NCBI RefSeq assembly: GCF_016862095.1
Contig: NZ_BOMH01000037.1
Location: forward strand, 160,479-224,478
From: Actinoplanes cyaneus
GTDB taxonomy: Bacteria > Actinomycetota > Actinomycetes > Mycobacteriales > Micromonosporaceae
Direction of reading: 5' to 3'
Length of the DNA stretch: 64,000 nucleotides
Positions 1 through 8,415 of this stretch are shown here, piece by piece; the stretch's first letter is position 1, and each line of letters starts with the position of its first letter. The translations under genes and the position numbers were made by a program. The notes under the pieces were generated by a model. That model did no database searches. It saw only the letters and a list, made by a program, of their open reading frames with translations, and had not been told where the DNA came from.

Positions 1-146
1 GTGGTGGCGACCACCGCGAGCGGTGCGCCACCGGAAGCTGCGGGCCCGGCCGCGCCGGCGTCGGCGTCGCTGGAGCCGCAGCCGGCGAGGACGGTCGCCG
101 TGGCGGTCAGGGACGCGATCCAGAGGATGCCTTGCCGGATTCTCAT
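1..146 (-). CDS. ZnuA-type zinc ABC transporter lipoprotein, N-terminal fragment
   Basis: Only the first 48 codons lie in the window; the gene runs off the left edge. The peptide begins MRIRQGILWIASLTA and has a lipobox LAGC (Cys about residue 22), followed by a Ser/Ala/Gly linker and then LAVVATT, the usual first strand of metal-binding ABC lipoproteins. Such proteins sit on the outer face of the membrane and hand Zn(II) to a permease. The ATG at 144-146 follows a clear AAGGAG ribosome site. A Zur-type operator lies about 30 bp upstream, so zinc repression is likely. It is divergent from the surface-protein locus to the right. Assignment as the zinc receptor rests mainly on the operator and the context because most of the protein is missing. 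Confidence 0.72.
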   Translation of the reverse strand, partial: MRIRQGILWIASLTATATVLAGCGSSDADAGAAGPAASGGAPLAVVAT

Positions 147-173
147 GTGGTTCCACTCCTTGTCGCTGAGGAG

Positions 174-192
174 CAGAACGATAATCGTTTTC
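174..192. promoter_or_regulatory. Zur-type operator 1
   Basis: The core AACGAT-A-ATCGTT (177-189) is a perfect inverted repeat, and the flanks extend it towards GAAAACGAT...ATCGTTTTC. It lies just upstream of the left-facing lipoprotein gene. Its arms match the perfect operator at 341-359, so one zinc-responsive Fur-family repressor probably binds both. No zur gene is in the window. Confidence 0.72.
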
Positions 193-340
193 ATAAATCA
201 TCGTCTAATAGCGAGATGACAATCAGTTCATCGATCGCCGAGCCCGTCGGCCCACCCGCCTGATCTCGCCGCCTTCCGGCGGCTCCGGCCGCCGGTGTCC
301 GGTATCCCCCGGCGCACGGCCCGTGCTAGCGTCCCCGATC

Positions 341-359
341 GAAAACGACAGTCGTTTTC
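341..359. promoter_or_regulatory. Zur-type operator 2 (perfect palindrome)
   Basis: GAAAACGACAGTCGTTTTC is a perfect 19-bp palindrome around one central A, 35 bp before the start codon of the first surface-repeat gene. It matches the general form of actinobacterial Zur boxes (GAAAAnGA...TCnTTTTC). It probably controls the rightward operon from 394. Confidence 0.8.
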
Positions 360-393
360 AATAACGGTCGACTGTCCAGAAAGGAGACGATGC

Positions 394-1860
394 GTGAAGA
401 GACCCTCCGTACGGGTCGCGTCCACCGTCGCGGGCCTGACCCTGCTGGCCACGGCCCTGGTCGACGCCTCCCCGGCGCTGGCCGCCGACGCGGTGGTGCT
501 GTCGGCAGGACACACCGACGCCGTCGACGTCCACTACGAGAACGGCGCGCTGAAGCTGAAGGTCAAGGACGACACGATCAGCCCCTCGGTGGTACGCGAC
601 CCGGCCGACGTCACGTTCCGGGTGCTGCCCGCGGCCGAGACGACCGTGCCGGACCTGCCGAGCTTCGCGTTCCTCGGCGCACCCGGCAGCAAGATCTGGA
701 TGCTGCCGCAGATCCAGGACCCGGCGCTGCTGTGGCCCGGCTGGAACACCACCGCGCTCGGCTCCGGGGTCTTCACCGGCGACAAGGTGACGATCAGCCT
801 GGTCGGCGCCGACGGCCCCGGTGACGTGACCCTGTTCGACACCACCTCGCTGGGGATCCCGAACGTCAAGTTCCGCAGCAACGACGGCCTGCCCGACCGC
901 CTCGACGTGCCGGTGCACACCCACGCTCACGCCGGCTGGGTGTTCTCGGCCGGCGGCGCCTACACGCTGACGTTCCAGGCCGACGCCACCCTGGCCGACG
1001 GCACGAAGGTCTCCACCGGACCGGTGGACTACCGCTTCGTCGTCGGCGCTGCCCCGGCCGGCGGGCACGACGTCGAGCTGGCCGTCTCCGGCATGGCCGA
1101 CGAGTACCAGCCCGGGGACACCGTGATCCTGCAGGCGGTGCAGACACCGCAGGGCGCCCTGACCAGGTACCAGTGGTTCAGCAAGCGGCCGGACGACGCC
1201 GAGTTCAGCCCGATCGAGGGCGAGACCGGCGCGTCGTACAGCTTCACCGCGACCCGGGCCCTCAACGCCACCGAGTACCTGGTCAAGCTCTACGACGGTA
1301 CGACCGTCACGGCCACCGCCGAGTCGGTCTGGCTGTGGGTCGCCCTCCCCGAGGAGGGCAGCAGCACCGCCAAGTCCGTGACCGCCACCATCAACGCCGC
1401 CGACGGTGCCCTCGTGATCAGCGTCGATCCCGGGGACCGCACCGTCACCCTGCCACCGGCCACCCTGTCCGCGGCCGGTGACCGCTGGGAGAGCAACGGC
1501 GCTCTCAAACCGGTCACCGTGACCGACACCCGCGAGGCCCAGCCCGGCTGGACCGCCGCCGGCCAGGTCGCCGACGGGTTCCGCACCGAGGACGGCAAGA
1601 CGTTCGCCGGCAGCTACCTCGGCTGGGCCCCGGCCGTCGTCACGCAGGGCACCCAGCAGGGCGTAGTGGCCGGGCCGGTCGCCGTTCCCTACGTCGCCGG
1701 GCTTCCCGGCACCGGGCTGGGCGGCAGCGCCACGCTCGCCTCCGCCCCCAACGGCAAGGGCCTGGGCACCGCGAAACTCGACGCGACGCTCACGCTGCGC
1801 GTGCCGACCGACACCACGGCCGGAACCTACAGCGGCACCATCACTCTGACCGCCATCTGA
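394..1860 (+). CDS. Secreted surface-repeat (choice-of-anchor M) protein with WxL-like C-terminus
   Basis: This 488-residue protein has a signal peptide (1-30, ending SPALA). One actinobacterial surface-repeat domain spans about 32-217, with the family landmarks GHTD (39-42), PGWNT and a His-rich HTHAHAGW (175-182). A middle Ig-like segment (about 220-345) follows. The C-terminal region has VTDTREAQPGW, YLGWAP and ends AGTYSGTITLTAI, which recalls WxL-type wall-binding domains. There is no LPXTG motif or C-terminal membrane helix, so anchoring would be non-covalent. The GTG start is chosen because AAGGAG (381-386) stands 7 nt upstream. It is the first gene after the palindromic Zur box. The repeat family is known from zinc-regulated actinobacterial loci; its exact role is unproven. 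Confidence 0.82.
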   Translation: MKRPSVRVASTVAGLTLLATALVDASPALAADAVVLSAGHTDAVDVHYENGALKLKVKDDTISPSVVRDPADVTFRVLPAAETTVPDLPSFAFLGAPGSKIWMLPQIQDPALLWPGWNTTALGSGVFTGDKVTISLVGADGPGDVTLFDTTSLGIPNVKFRSNDGLPDRLDVPVHTHAHAGWVFSAGGAYTLTFQADATLADGTKVSTGPVDYRFVVGAAPAGGHDVELAVSGMADEYQPGDTVILQAVQTPQGALTRYQWFSKRPDDAEFSPIEGETGASYSFTATRALNATEYLVKLYDGTTVTATAESVWLWVALPEEGSSTAKSVTATINAADGALVISVDPGDRTVTLPPATLSAAGDRWESNGALKPVTVTDTREAQPGWTAAGQVADGFRTEDGKTFAGSYLGWAPAVVTQGTQQGVVAGPVAVPYVAGLPGTGLGGSATLASAPNGKGLGTAKLDATLTLRVPTDTTAGTYSGTITLTAI

Positions 1861-1926
1861 TGCCGTCGCGGGGCGGTGGCCACCCCCTCCCGCCGCCCCG
1901 CGACCCTCGGCCGACGGAAGACCCTC

Positions 1927-2976
1927 ATGCGTACCCCTCTCGTCGCGGCCCTGCTGGCCGTCGCAACCCTTGCCCTGTCCACCACCCCCGTCGCCGCGGA
2001 GCCCGCCAACGACTCCTTGACCTGGTCGGTCACCCCGTCCGGGCCGCAAGGCCCGAACGGCCGGACCGCGCTGGACTACAAACTCGACCCCGGCGCCACC
2101 ATCACCGACCACCTCGCCGTCACCAACCACTCCCGGCGGCCGCTGACGCTGCGCCTGTACGCCAGCGACGCGTTCACCACCGCCGGCGGCGGCTTCGACC
2201 TGCTCGCCGCCGGCGCCGCGCCACGTGACGCCGGCGGCTGGGTCACCCTCGCCCGCACCACCGTCACCCTGCCGAAGTCGTCACGGGTCGTCATCCCGCT
2301 CACGCTGACCGTCCCCGGCAACGCCACCCCCGGCGATCACGCCGCGGGAGTGGTCGCCTCCCTGACCGACGCCGGCACCGGCACCGGGCCCGACGGACGG
2401 CGGGTCACCGTCGATCACCGGGTCGGCACCCGGATCTACCTGCGTGTCACCGGGCCGCTGCGGCCGGCGCTGACGGTCACCGACGTACAGCTCACCTCCG
2501 GTTCTTCGTGGAATCCGGTGACGTTGCCGCACCTGACAGCCACTTTCACGATCAACAACATCGGCAACGTACGTCTGAGCGCGCAGCCGTCCGTCCACGC
2601 GCACGGCCCGTTCGGGCTGGGTGAGCGCTCCGCGAACGGGGCCGCCGTCCCGGAAGTCCTGCCGGGCGGCTCGCTGCGCACCTCGATCCGCCTCGACGGG
2701 GTCCCGCCGCTGCTGCGTGAGCAACTGGCCGTCTCGGTGCTGCCGGCGGCCGCCGGCGGCCGGGCCATCGACCCCGCCCCGGCACGGGCCGAGTCGCAGC
2801 ACACGGTGTGGCTGATCCCCTGGTCACAGCTCGGCCTGCTGGCCCTGGTCACGGCCATCGTCGTCGGCCGGCTGCTCGCCCGGCGGCGCCGCCGGCGGGC
2901 GCTGCGCGAGGCCGTCGCCGCAGCCGAGCAACGTGGGCGCGAACAAGCCATCTCCGCCGAGGAAGGACCTTCATGA
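1927..2976 (+). CDS. DUF916/WxL-interacting-type membrane-anchored protein
   Basis: This 349-residue protein has a signal peptide (1-24, ending PVAA). A beta-rich region (about 30-180) resembles DUF916, the peptidoglycan-binding domain of WxL-interacting proteins (NHSRRPLTLRLYASDAF, then TPGDHAAGVVASL). A second beta domain reaches about residue 285. One membrane helix lies at about 294-314, followed by an Arg-rich cytoplasmic tail. In Firmicutes such proteins link WxL proteins to the wall. Here it follows a protein with a WxL-like tail, so I infer the same partnership. The ATG at 1927 follows GGAAGA. The gene overlaps the next one by ATGA, indicating translational coupling. Confidence 0.75.
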   Translation: MRTPLVAALLAVATLALSTTPVAAEPANDSLTWSVTPSGPQGPNGRTALDYKLDPGATITDHLAVTNHSRRPLTLRLYASDAFTTAGGGFDLLAAGAAPRDAGGWVTLARTTVTLPKSSRVVIPLTLTVPGNATPGDHAAGVVASLTDAGTGTGPDGRRVTVDHRVGTRIYLRVTGPLRPALTVTDVQLTSGSSWNPVTLPHLTATFTINNIGNVRLSAQPSVHAHGPFGLGERSANGAAVPEVLPGGSLRTSIRLDGVPPLLREQLAVSVLPAAAGGRAIDPAPARAESQHTVWLIPWSQLGLLALVTAIVVGRLLARRRRRRALREAVAAAEQRGREQAISAEEGPS

Positions 2977-4541
2977 CGCCCAGAAAGCGGCGCGGGCTGC
3001 GCACCGCAGCCGCCACCGCATCACTGATCGCCACCCTGCCCGCCAGCGCGCCCGCCGCGGCCCGACCACAAAGCCCGCAGGTCGCCGGTGCGGATCTGAT
3101 CGCGTTGTCGGTGGACTCCGGCAAACTGCTACTGAACTTCCGTGAACACGGTCAGGCCGAGGACACCGATCCGGCGCAACTGCGGTTCACCGCCGCGGCA
3201 CAACCGGCCGGCACCGTGCCCGACGACCCCGCATACGCGTTCCTCGGCCCACCTGGGACCACGGTCTGGTCGCTGGCCGGCGGAGAAGGCCTGCCCGCCA
3301 TCGACACCACCGCCGTGGCCGGCGACGTGGCCCTGGAACTGGTCTCCGCCGACGGACCCGGGTCCTTCGCCGCCTACACGCTGTCGAACTGGGGACGGCC
3401 CGCGCTGCTGCTCGACAGCGACAGCCGCACCAGCACCCCGGTACCGGCCGGACGGCGTACCGGCGGCCTGGTGTGGATGTTCGACTCCCCCGGCGAATAC
3501 CGGCTGACCCTGCGGGCGACGGTGCGCACCGGATCGACGACCACACAGGACGAGGCCACTTACACCGTCACGGTTCCCGGCGCCGGCACGACAGCGCCGG
3601 CCGCCGCCACGCCTGCGCTCACGGCTCCCACGGCTCCCGCGGCAGCCGCCAAGCAGGCGGCCGCAGCCACGCCCACCGGGCAGCCGTCGCATGCCACCGC
3701 CGCGGCGAAGGCCCTGTCCACCACCGCGGCAAGCACAACAGCAGCCGGCCGCAAGGTGATCTCCGAAGGCCACGTCGACATGGGCCCGCAACTGAGCGGC
3801 AGCACGCTGACCATCCGGCTCAAGGACGACTCGACCACGCCGGCCACCTGGCGTGACCTGGCCGACGTGACGCTCAAGGTGAGCGACAAGGCGAAGATCG
3901 CCGTGCCGTCCGGTTCCGGGTACGCGTTTCTCGGCGCAGCCGGTGACCAGGTCTATCTGCTGCCGCAGTCACAACAGGCCGGGATCGTCTGGCCGGGCTG
4001 GAACACCCAGCACGAGTCGATCATCAGCGGCACCAAGGGCAACGTCACCTGGCGGCTGCGCAAGGTCGACGGTCCCGGCGCCGTCAAGCTCTTCCTCACC
4101 GGCTCGTTCGGCGCCCCGGAGGTCGTCTTCGACTCCGCCAGGAGCCTGCCTCAGCAGCTGAGCATCCCGCCGAACACCCACGCGCACGGCAACTGGGCCT
4201 TCACCGAGGCGGGCACCTACCGGCTCGCCGTCGAGATGACCGCCACCACCACGGCCGGCAAGACCGTCTCGGATACCCGGACACTGACCTTCGCCGTCGG
4301 CGACGCGACCGGAACCGGTGGCGGCACCACCGCCGGCCCCAGCGCCACTGCCGGCGGCGGTGGCGACAACACCGGTTCCACGACCGGCACGACCACCGGA
4401 TCGGCGGGCGGCAAGCTGCCCCAGACCGGCACGGACATCCTCTCCATCGCGACCGGCGGCCTGCTCCTCGCGGCCGGCGGCGCGTTCCTGATCGTCGTCA
4501 CCCGCCGCCGCCGGGGCGAGCAACATCACGCCTCCACATGA
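2973..4541 (+). CDS. Two-domain surface-repeat protein with LPQTG sortase anchor
   Basis: This 522-residue protein has a signal peptide (about 1-30) and two copies of the surface-repeat domain: a shorter one at about 37-195 and a full one at about 255-445, which carries GHVDMG, PGWNT and THAHGNW. They are joined by an Ala/Thr-rich linker (about 196-255), and a Gly/Thr-rich stalk follows. The LPQTG at 482-486, a hydrophobic helix and an RRRR tail form a sortase sorting signal, so the protein should be covalently bound to peptidoglycan. It is the only LPXTG protein in the locus. The ATG at 2973 overlaps the stop of the previous gene and follows GGAAGG; the frame is open further upstream, but that extension lacks a signal peptide. 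The first repeat lacks the HxH segment. Confidence 0.84.
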   Translation: MTPRKRRGLRTAAATASLIATLPASAPAAARPQSPQVAGADLIALSVDSGKLLLNFREHGQAEDTDPAQLRFTAAAQPAGTVPDDPAYAFLGPPGTTVWSLAGGEGLPAIDTTAVAGDVALELVSADGPGSFAAYTLSNWGRPALLLDSDSRTSTPVPAGRRTGGLVWMFDSPGEYRLTLRATVRTGSTTTQDEATYTVTVPGAGTTAPAAATPALTAPTAPAAAAKQAAAATPTGQPSHATAAAKALSTTAASTTAAGRKVISEGHVDMGPQLSGSTLTIRLKDDSTTPATWRDLADVTLKVSDKAKIAVPSGSGYAFLGAAGDQVYLLPQSQQAGIVWPGWNTQHESIISGTKGNVTWRLRKVDGPGAVKLFLTGSFGAPEVVFDSARSLPQQLSIPPNTHAHGNWAFTEAGTYRLAVEMTATTTAGKTVSDTRTLTFAVGDATGTGGGTTAGPSATAGGGGDNTGSTTGTTTGSAGGKLPQTGTDILSIATGGLLLAAGGAFLIVVTRRRRGEQHHAST

Positions 4542-4551
4542 GACCTTCCTA

Positions 4552-4575
4552 ATGAAAATGAAAACCATTAGTGTC
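4552..4575. promoter_or_regulatory. Probable Zur-type operator 3 (degenerate)
   Basis: The segment TGAAAATGAAAACCATT, followed by AGTGTCA, has an imperfect dyad resembling the other two boxes. It lies between the LPQTG gene and the next surface-repeat gene and suggests an internal zinc-controlled promoter for the second half of the locus. Confidence 0.5.
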
Positions 4576-4620
4576 AACGTCGCGGCCGGGCCCTCCGGCC
4601 GTGAGAAGAAGGAGAATCCC

Positions 4621-5277
4621 TTGCGTAAACCCATCCGTCTGCTGCTGGGAAGTGGCATCCTGGCCACTGCCCTGCTCGCCGGCGCTGTCCCGGCCCAGGC
4701 ACACGCCGCGCCGGCGGTGCTCAGTTCCGGTCACGTCGACGTCGTCGACATCGAGTTCGAGGACGGCGCACTCGAGCTGGGCGTGCACGACGAGAGCGTC
4801 GAGCCCGGCGTCGAGCACGAGCCCGGCGATGTCGTCCTGCTGGTCAAGAGGGCCGCCAAGACCACCGTCCCGGACAATGCCGCGTTCAACTTCCTCGGCG
4901 CCGCCGGTGCCCCGGTCTGGATCCTTCCCGAGATCCAGGCCGAGAAGCTGCTCTGGCCCGGCCTGTCCACCGAGGAGATCGAGTCCGGCGCTCTCGCGAA
5001 CGACACGGTCACCCTCACCGCGCAGAAGGTGACCGGTCCCGGCCGGCTCGCCGTCTACACCGAGGACGCCGTCGGTGCCCCGCGCATCCTGATCGACAGC
5101 GGCGACGGCCTGCCCGACGCCGTGAGCCTGGCCACCGGCACACACCAGCACGCCAACTGGGCGTTCCAAAAGGCCGGTGTCTACCGCCTCAAGGTCCGGG
5201 CCACCGCCACGGTCGCCGCCACCGGCGCCACGGTCACCTCCGAGCCGGCCGTCTACACCTTCGTGGTGCAGCCGTGA
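4621..5277 (+). CDS. Secreted single-domain surface-repeat (choice-of-anchor M) protein
   Basis: This 218-residue protein consists of a signal peptide (1-29, AQAHA) and a single surface-repeat domain: SSGHVDVVDIEFEDG at the start, LLWPG, VTGPG, then THQHANWAF and a final YTFVV strand. It has neither a sorting signal nor a membrane helix, so it would be released or held by other wall proteins. The TTG start at 4621 is preferred because AAGGAG stands 7 nt upstream and a normal signal peptide begins there. The HQH-N-W motif may bind metal, but this is inferred from conservation across the locus. The stop overlaps the next start (GTGA). Confidence 0.8.
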   Translation: MRKPIRLLLGSGILATALLAGAVPAQAHAAPAVLSSGHVDVVDIEFEDGALELGVHDESVEPGVEHEPGDVVLLVKRAAKTTVPDNAAFNFLGAAGAPVWILPEIQAEKLLWPGLSTEEIESGALANDTVTLTAQKVTGPGRLAVYTEDAVGAPRILIDSGDGLPDAVSLATGTHQHANWAFQKAGVYRLKVRATATVAATGATVTSEPAVYTFVVQP

Positions 5278-5909
5278 AGCGGGTTGCGGCGGTCCTCGCC
5301 GGCCTGCTGATCGCCGGAACCCTGATCAGCCCCGCCCAGGCCGCGACGGTCACCCTCAGCAGCGGCCACGTTGACGTCCTGGACGTCGACTACACCGCCG
5401 GCACGCTGGTGCTGAGCCTCAACGACGCCACCGGCAGCACCGAGGCCGAGCGCAACCCCGCCGACGTCGAACTGCGCGTCCCGGCCGCCGCGAAGGTCAC
5501 CGTGCCCAGCGGCAGCGGTTGGTCGTTCCTCGGCACCGCCGGCTCCACCGCCTGGGTGCTGCCGCAGTCCAGCAGTTCCGGGCTGCTCTACGCCGGATGG
5601 AACACCCTCGAGGTGCCCGCCGGCGTGCTGCAGAACAACAGCGTGTCGGTCAAGCTCACCAGCGTCACCGGGTCGGGCAGCGTCAGTGTCTACACCGTCT
5701 CCGGTGGCACGCCGGCCAAACTGTTCGACTCGAGCGACGGCCTGCCGGACGCCCTCACCGTGGCGCGCAACGTGCATGCCCACGCCAACTGGGGCTTCAC
5801 CCAGGCCGGCACGTACAGCGTCACGTTCGAGGTGACCGGCAAGCTGGCAGCCACCGGCGCCACCGTCAGCACCGGCGCCAAGACGTACACCTTCACCGTC
5901 CTGCCGTAA
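5274..5909 (+). CDS. Secreted single-domain surface-repeat protein (paralogue of the gene upstream)
   Basis: This 211-residue protein has a signal peptide (1-22, SPAQA) and one surface-repeat domain (SSGHVDVLDVDYTAG, YAGWNT, VTGSG, VHAHANWGF, YTFTV). It is closely parallel in length and landmarks to the gene just before it, which points to tandem duplication. It starts at GTG inside the previous stop (GTGA overlap), so the two are translationally coupled. A perfect hairpin follows at 5920-5954. Secreted soluble form; likely zinc-regulated through the operator at 4552. Confidence 0.8.
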   Translation: MKRVAAVLAGLLIAGTLISPAQAATVTLSSGHVDVLDVDYTAGTLVLSLNDATGSTEAERNPADVELRVPAAAKVTVPSGSGWSFLGTAGSTAWVLPQSSSSGLLYAGWNTLEVPAGVLQNNSVSVKLTSVTGSGSVSVYTVSGGTPAKLFDSSDGLPDALTVARNVHAHANWGFTQAGTYSVTFEVTGKLAATGATVSTGAKTYTFTVLP

Positions 5910-5919
5910 CCACCGCAGT

Positions 5920-5954
5920 GTGGGCCCGCTCCACCGGAATTGGAGCGGGCCCAC
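5920..5954 (+). terminator. Perfect 13-bp hairpin between surface protein and lipoprotein genes
   Basis: GTGGGCCCGCTCC (5920-5932) is exactly complementary to 5942-5954, with a 9-nt loop. There is no T-tract. It lies 10 bp after a stop codon and 16 bp before the next start, so it may act as a partial terminator or mRNA stabiliser dividing the operon. Confidence 0.7.
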
Positions 5955-5969
5955 GTGGGAGAACTGTAG

Positions 5970-7496
5970 ATGAAGCGACTCGCCGCGACGCTGCTGCTCG
6001 CGCTCACCGCGGCCGGCTGCTCGGCCCCGCCCGCGCTGTCCGGCGCCGACAGCCGGCTGCAGGTGGTCACCACCACCGGGCTGCTCGCCGACCTGGTCCG
6101 CAACGTCGGCGGCGACCGCGTCCTGGTCGACGCCATCGTCCCCGACAACGCCGACGCCCACCTGTACGAGCCGACCTTGCGCGACGTGCGCAACGTCGTC
6201 TACGCCGACGTGGCGTTCAGCAACTACCTGCTGCTCGAGGCGCAAAGCGTGATCAAGACCCTCGACGCGAACCTGCCGGAAGGGGTCGATCAGATCTCCC
6301 TGGCCGAAGGCGCCACCAAATACGCCGCCGAGATCGTCCCGCTGGTCGAGGACGTCTCCCTGGACACCGTCTGGCTCGGCATGCGCGCCACCGGCACGGG
6401 CCGGCAACCGGGCGTGACCCGCTCGTCCGACATCCGGGTCTCGGCGACAGCCGTGACGGGGCCGGGCCGGATGGCCGCGTATCTGACCGAGTCGTTCGGC
6501 AACCCCGACGTGTTCCTCGACTCGGGCGACGGCTTCGCGGCGGCCAACGGCTTCCGCGACGACACCATGACCCTGCCACCGGACGCGCACACCCACATGA
6601 GCTGGGCCTTCACCGAACCCGGCGTCTACCGGCTCACCCTGCGCGCCGAACTGGCAGTGACCTCCGGCAGCAAGCCGCTGCCGCTGGGCGAGCAGGCCTT
6701 CACCTTCGCCGTGGGCGTCGACCCGTCCACCGTGCCCGGCATGACCGGCGCCACGGTGCTGCGCGGCGGGCACACCGACATCACCACCGACATCGACACC
6801 GGGCAGCTGTACTACTCGTCGGATGACCAGCGGCTCGACCCCGCCCGTACCGTCGTCGAAGTTCCCGCCAAAGCCCTGCGAGAGGTGCCCGCCGGGCCTG
6901 GCCTGCGCTTTCTGGGCCGCCCCGGCACCCACATCCACCAGCTGCCGCAGGCCGTGCTGGGCCGGCACGTGCACGGCGAGATCGACCCGCACCTGTGGCA
7001 GGACGTGCGCAACGCGCAGGCGTACGCCGAACTGATCCGCGACAGCCTGATCGGCGCCGACCCGGCCGGCGCCGCCGCCTACCGGACGAACACCGACCGC
7101 TACCTGCGGGAGCTCACCGCGCTCGACACCTACGTACGGGACCAGATCGCCGCGATTCCGGCGTCGCGCCGGCACCTGGTCACCACCCACGACGCGTTCG
7201 CCTACCTGGCCAAGGCCTACGACCTGCCGGTCGCCGGGTTCGTCACGCCGAACCCTGCCGTGGAGCCGAGCCTGGCCGACCGGCGCCGGCTCACCGAGAC
7301 CCTGCGCAACCTGCGCATCCCGGCGGTCTTCCTGGAACCGAACCTGCGCGCCCGCTCCTCCACCCTGGTCGAGGTCGCCAAGCAGAACCACGTGAAGGTC
7401 TGCGACATCTACGGCGACGCCTTCGACGACCGGGTGACCAGCTACGTCGCGATGATGCGATTCAACGCCGACTCCCTCCGACACTGCCTGACCTGA
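5970..7496 (+). CDS. Zinc-type ABC transporter lipoprotein with a surface-repeat insertion between the lobes
   Basis: This 508-residue protein has a lipobox with Cys17 (TAAGC). The N-lobe (about 29-115) is ZnuA-like, with VVTTTGLLADLVRNVGGD and HLYEP (His64). The C-lobe (about 335-508) carries DPHLW (His341), THDAF (His407) and YGDAF (Asp483), so all four expected metal ligands are present. Between His64 and His341 sit about 210 residues of surface-repeat sequence, including HTHMSWAF and GGHTD. In this insert the C-terminal half of the repeat comes before the N-terminal half. Normal ZnuA proteins are about 300 residues long. It should capture Zn(II) at the membrane and feed the ATPase/permease pair at 8412-9993. 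It matches the actinobacterial 'anchored repeat' ABC transporter receptor family. Confidence 0.87.
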   Translation: MKRLAATLLLALTAAGCSAPPALSGADSRLQVVTTTGLLADLVRNVGGDRVLVDAIVPDNADAHLYEPTLRDVRNVVYADVAFSNYLLLEAQSVIKTLDANLPEGVDQISLAEGATKYAAEIVPLVEDVSLDTVWLGMRATGTGRQPGVTRSSDIRVSATAVTGPGRMAAYLTESFGNPDVFLDSGDGFAAANGFRDDTMTLPPDAHTHMSWAFTEPGVYRLTLRAELAVTSGSKPLPLGEQAFTFAVGVDPSTVPGMTGATVLRGGHTDITTDIDTGQLYYSSDDQRLDPARTVVEVPAKALREVPAGPGLRFLGRPGTHIHQLPQAVLGRHVHGEIDPHLWQDVRNAQAYAELIRDSLIGADPAGAAAYRTNTDRYLRELTALDTYVRDQIAAIPASRRHLVTTHDAFAYLAKAYDLPVAGFVTPNPAVEPSLADRRRLTETLRNLRIPAVFLEPNLRARSSTLVEVAKQNHVKVCDIYGDAFDDRVTSYVAMMRFNADSLRHCLT

Positions 7497-7509
7497 CGGG
7501 GAACACACC

Positions 7510-8415
7510 TTGCTCACGCACGTCACCGCGGCACTGACCGCCGCCCTGCTCGCCGTCACACCGACGGTCCCCGCACCCACCGGCGGGCTCGCCCAGACCC
7601 TGGACCCGAACCAGGCCCAGGCCACCGGCCGCGCCGTCCTGGACACCGGTCACGTCGACATCGGGCCCCGCTACCGCGACGGCACCTGGACGGTCCAGAT
7701 CCACGACGACCACACGATCCCCTCGGTCTGGCGCGACCCGGCCGAGACCGTCCTGCGCGTGCGGGACACCGCCGGCCAGCCCGTTCCCGACGACCCGGCC
7801 TACGCGTTCCTCGGCGAGAAGGCGGGCACGCCGGTGCACGTCGTGCCGCAGACCGAACACCAGGGCGTGGTCTGGATCGGCTGGAACACCCAGGACCCCG
7901 GCGTCCTGACAGCGATCGACCGCGGCGTCACCATGAGCCTGCGCGGCGTCCAGGGCCCGGGCACCGTCACCGTCTTCCTGCAATCGGGCAACCTCGGCGC
8001 GCCCCAGGTCCTGTGGAGCTCCGCCAAGCCGTTCCCCCAGCCGCTCTGGGTCGAGACCAACACCCACACCCACGCCAACTGGGTCTTCGGCAGACCCGGC
8101 GCCTACCTGCTCGCCCTGACCGTCACCGCCGACCTCGCCGACGGCACCACCGCCAGCACCGACACACTCCTGCGCCTGGCCGTCGGCGACGCCACGAATC
8201 CGGACGAGGCGTTGCACGCCTCCTTCACCGGCCCACTGCCATCCGGATCGGTCCGGGCCGCCGCCGCTCCAGCAGGCGACGACTCTTCCCGTACGGACCA
8301 TCTGCCGTTCCTGCTCGGCACCGGTCTCCTGGTGGCGCTGCTGATCGCCGCACTGGCCGCGCGTCAAGCCGCGGTGCGCCGCCGCGCCGAACGCACTCAC
8401 GGGGCCGGCCGATGA
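7510..8415 (+). CDS. Membrane-anchored surface-repeat (choice-of-anchor M) protein
   Basis: This 301-residue protein has a signal peptide (about 1-25), one repeat domain (about 40-220; TGHVDIGPRYRDG, WIGWNT, VQGPG, THTHANWVF), a linker, and a C-terminal membrane helix (about 262-283) followed by a basic tail. It lacks an LPXTG motif, so it is membrane-held. The start is TTG, taken because the signal peptide begins there; the ribosome site (GGGGAA) is modest. It lies between the lipoprotein gene and the ATPase gene and overlaps the latter by ATGA, so it is probably made with the transporter, perhaps as a zinc relay to the receptor. Confidence 0.8.
   Translation: MLTHVTAALTAALLAVTPTVPAPTGGLAQTLDPNQAQATGRAVLDTGHVDIGPRYRDGTWTVQIHDDHTIPSVWRDPAETVLRVRDTAGQPVPDDPAYAFLGEKAGTPVHVVPQTEHQGVVWIGWNTQDPGVLTAIDRGVTMSLRGVQGPGTVTVFLQSGNLGAPQVLWSSAKPFPQPLWVETNTHTHANWVFGRPGAYLLALTVTADLADGTTASTDTLLRLAVGDATNPDEALHASFTGPLPSGSVRAAAAPAGDDSSRTDHLPFLLGTGLLVALLIAALAARQAAVRRRAERTHGAGR

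Noticed and set aside
358..2130. A 590-codon open frame on the minus strand opposite the first surface-protein genes
   Set aside because: Its protein is a low-complexity Gly/Arg/Val string typical of the antisense of GC-rich genes; the plus strand has signal peptides, domains and ribosome sites.
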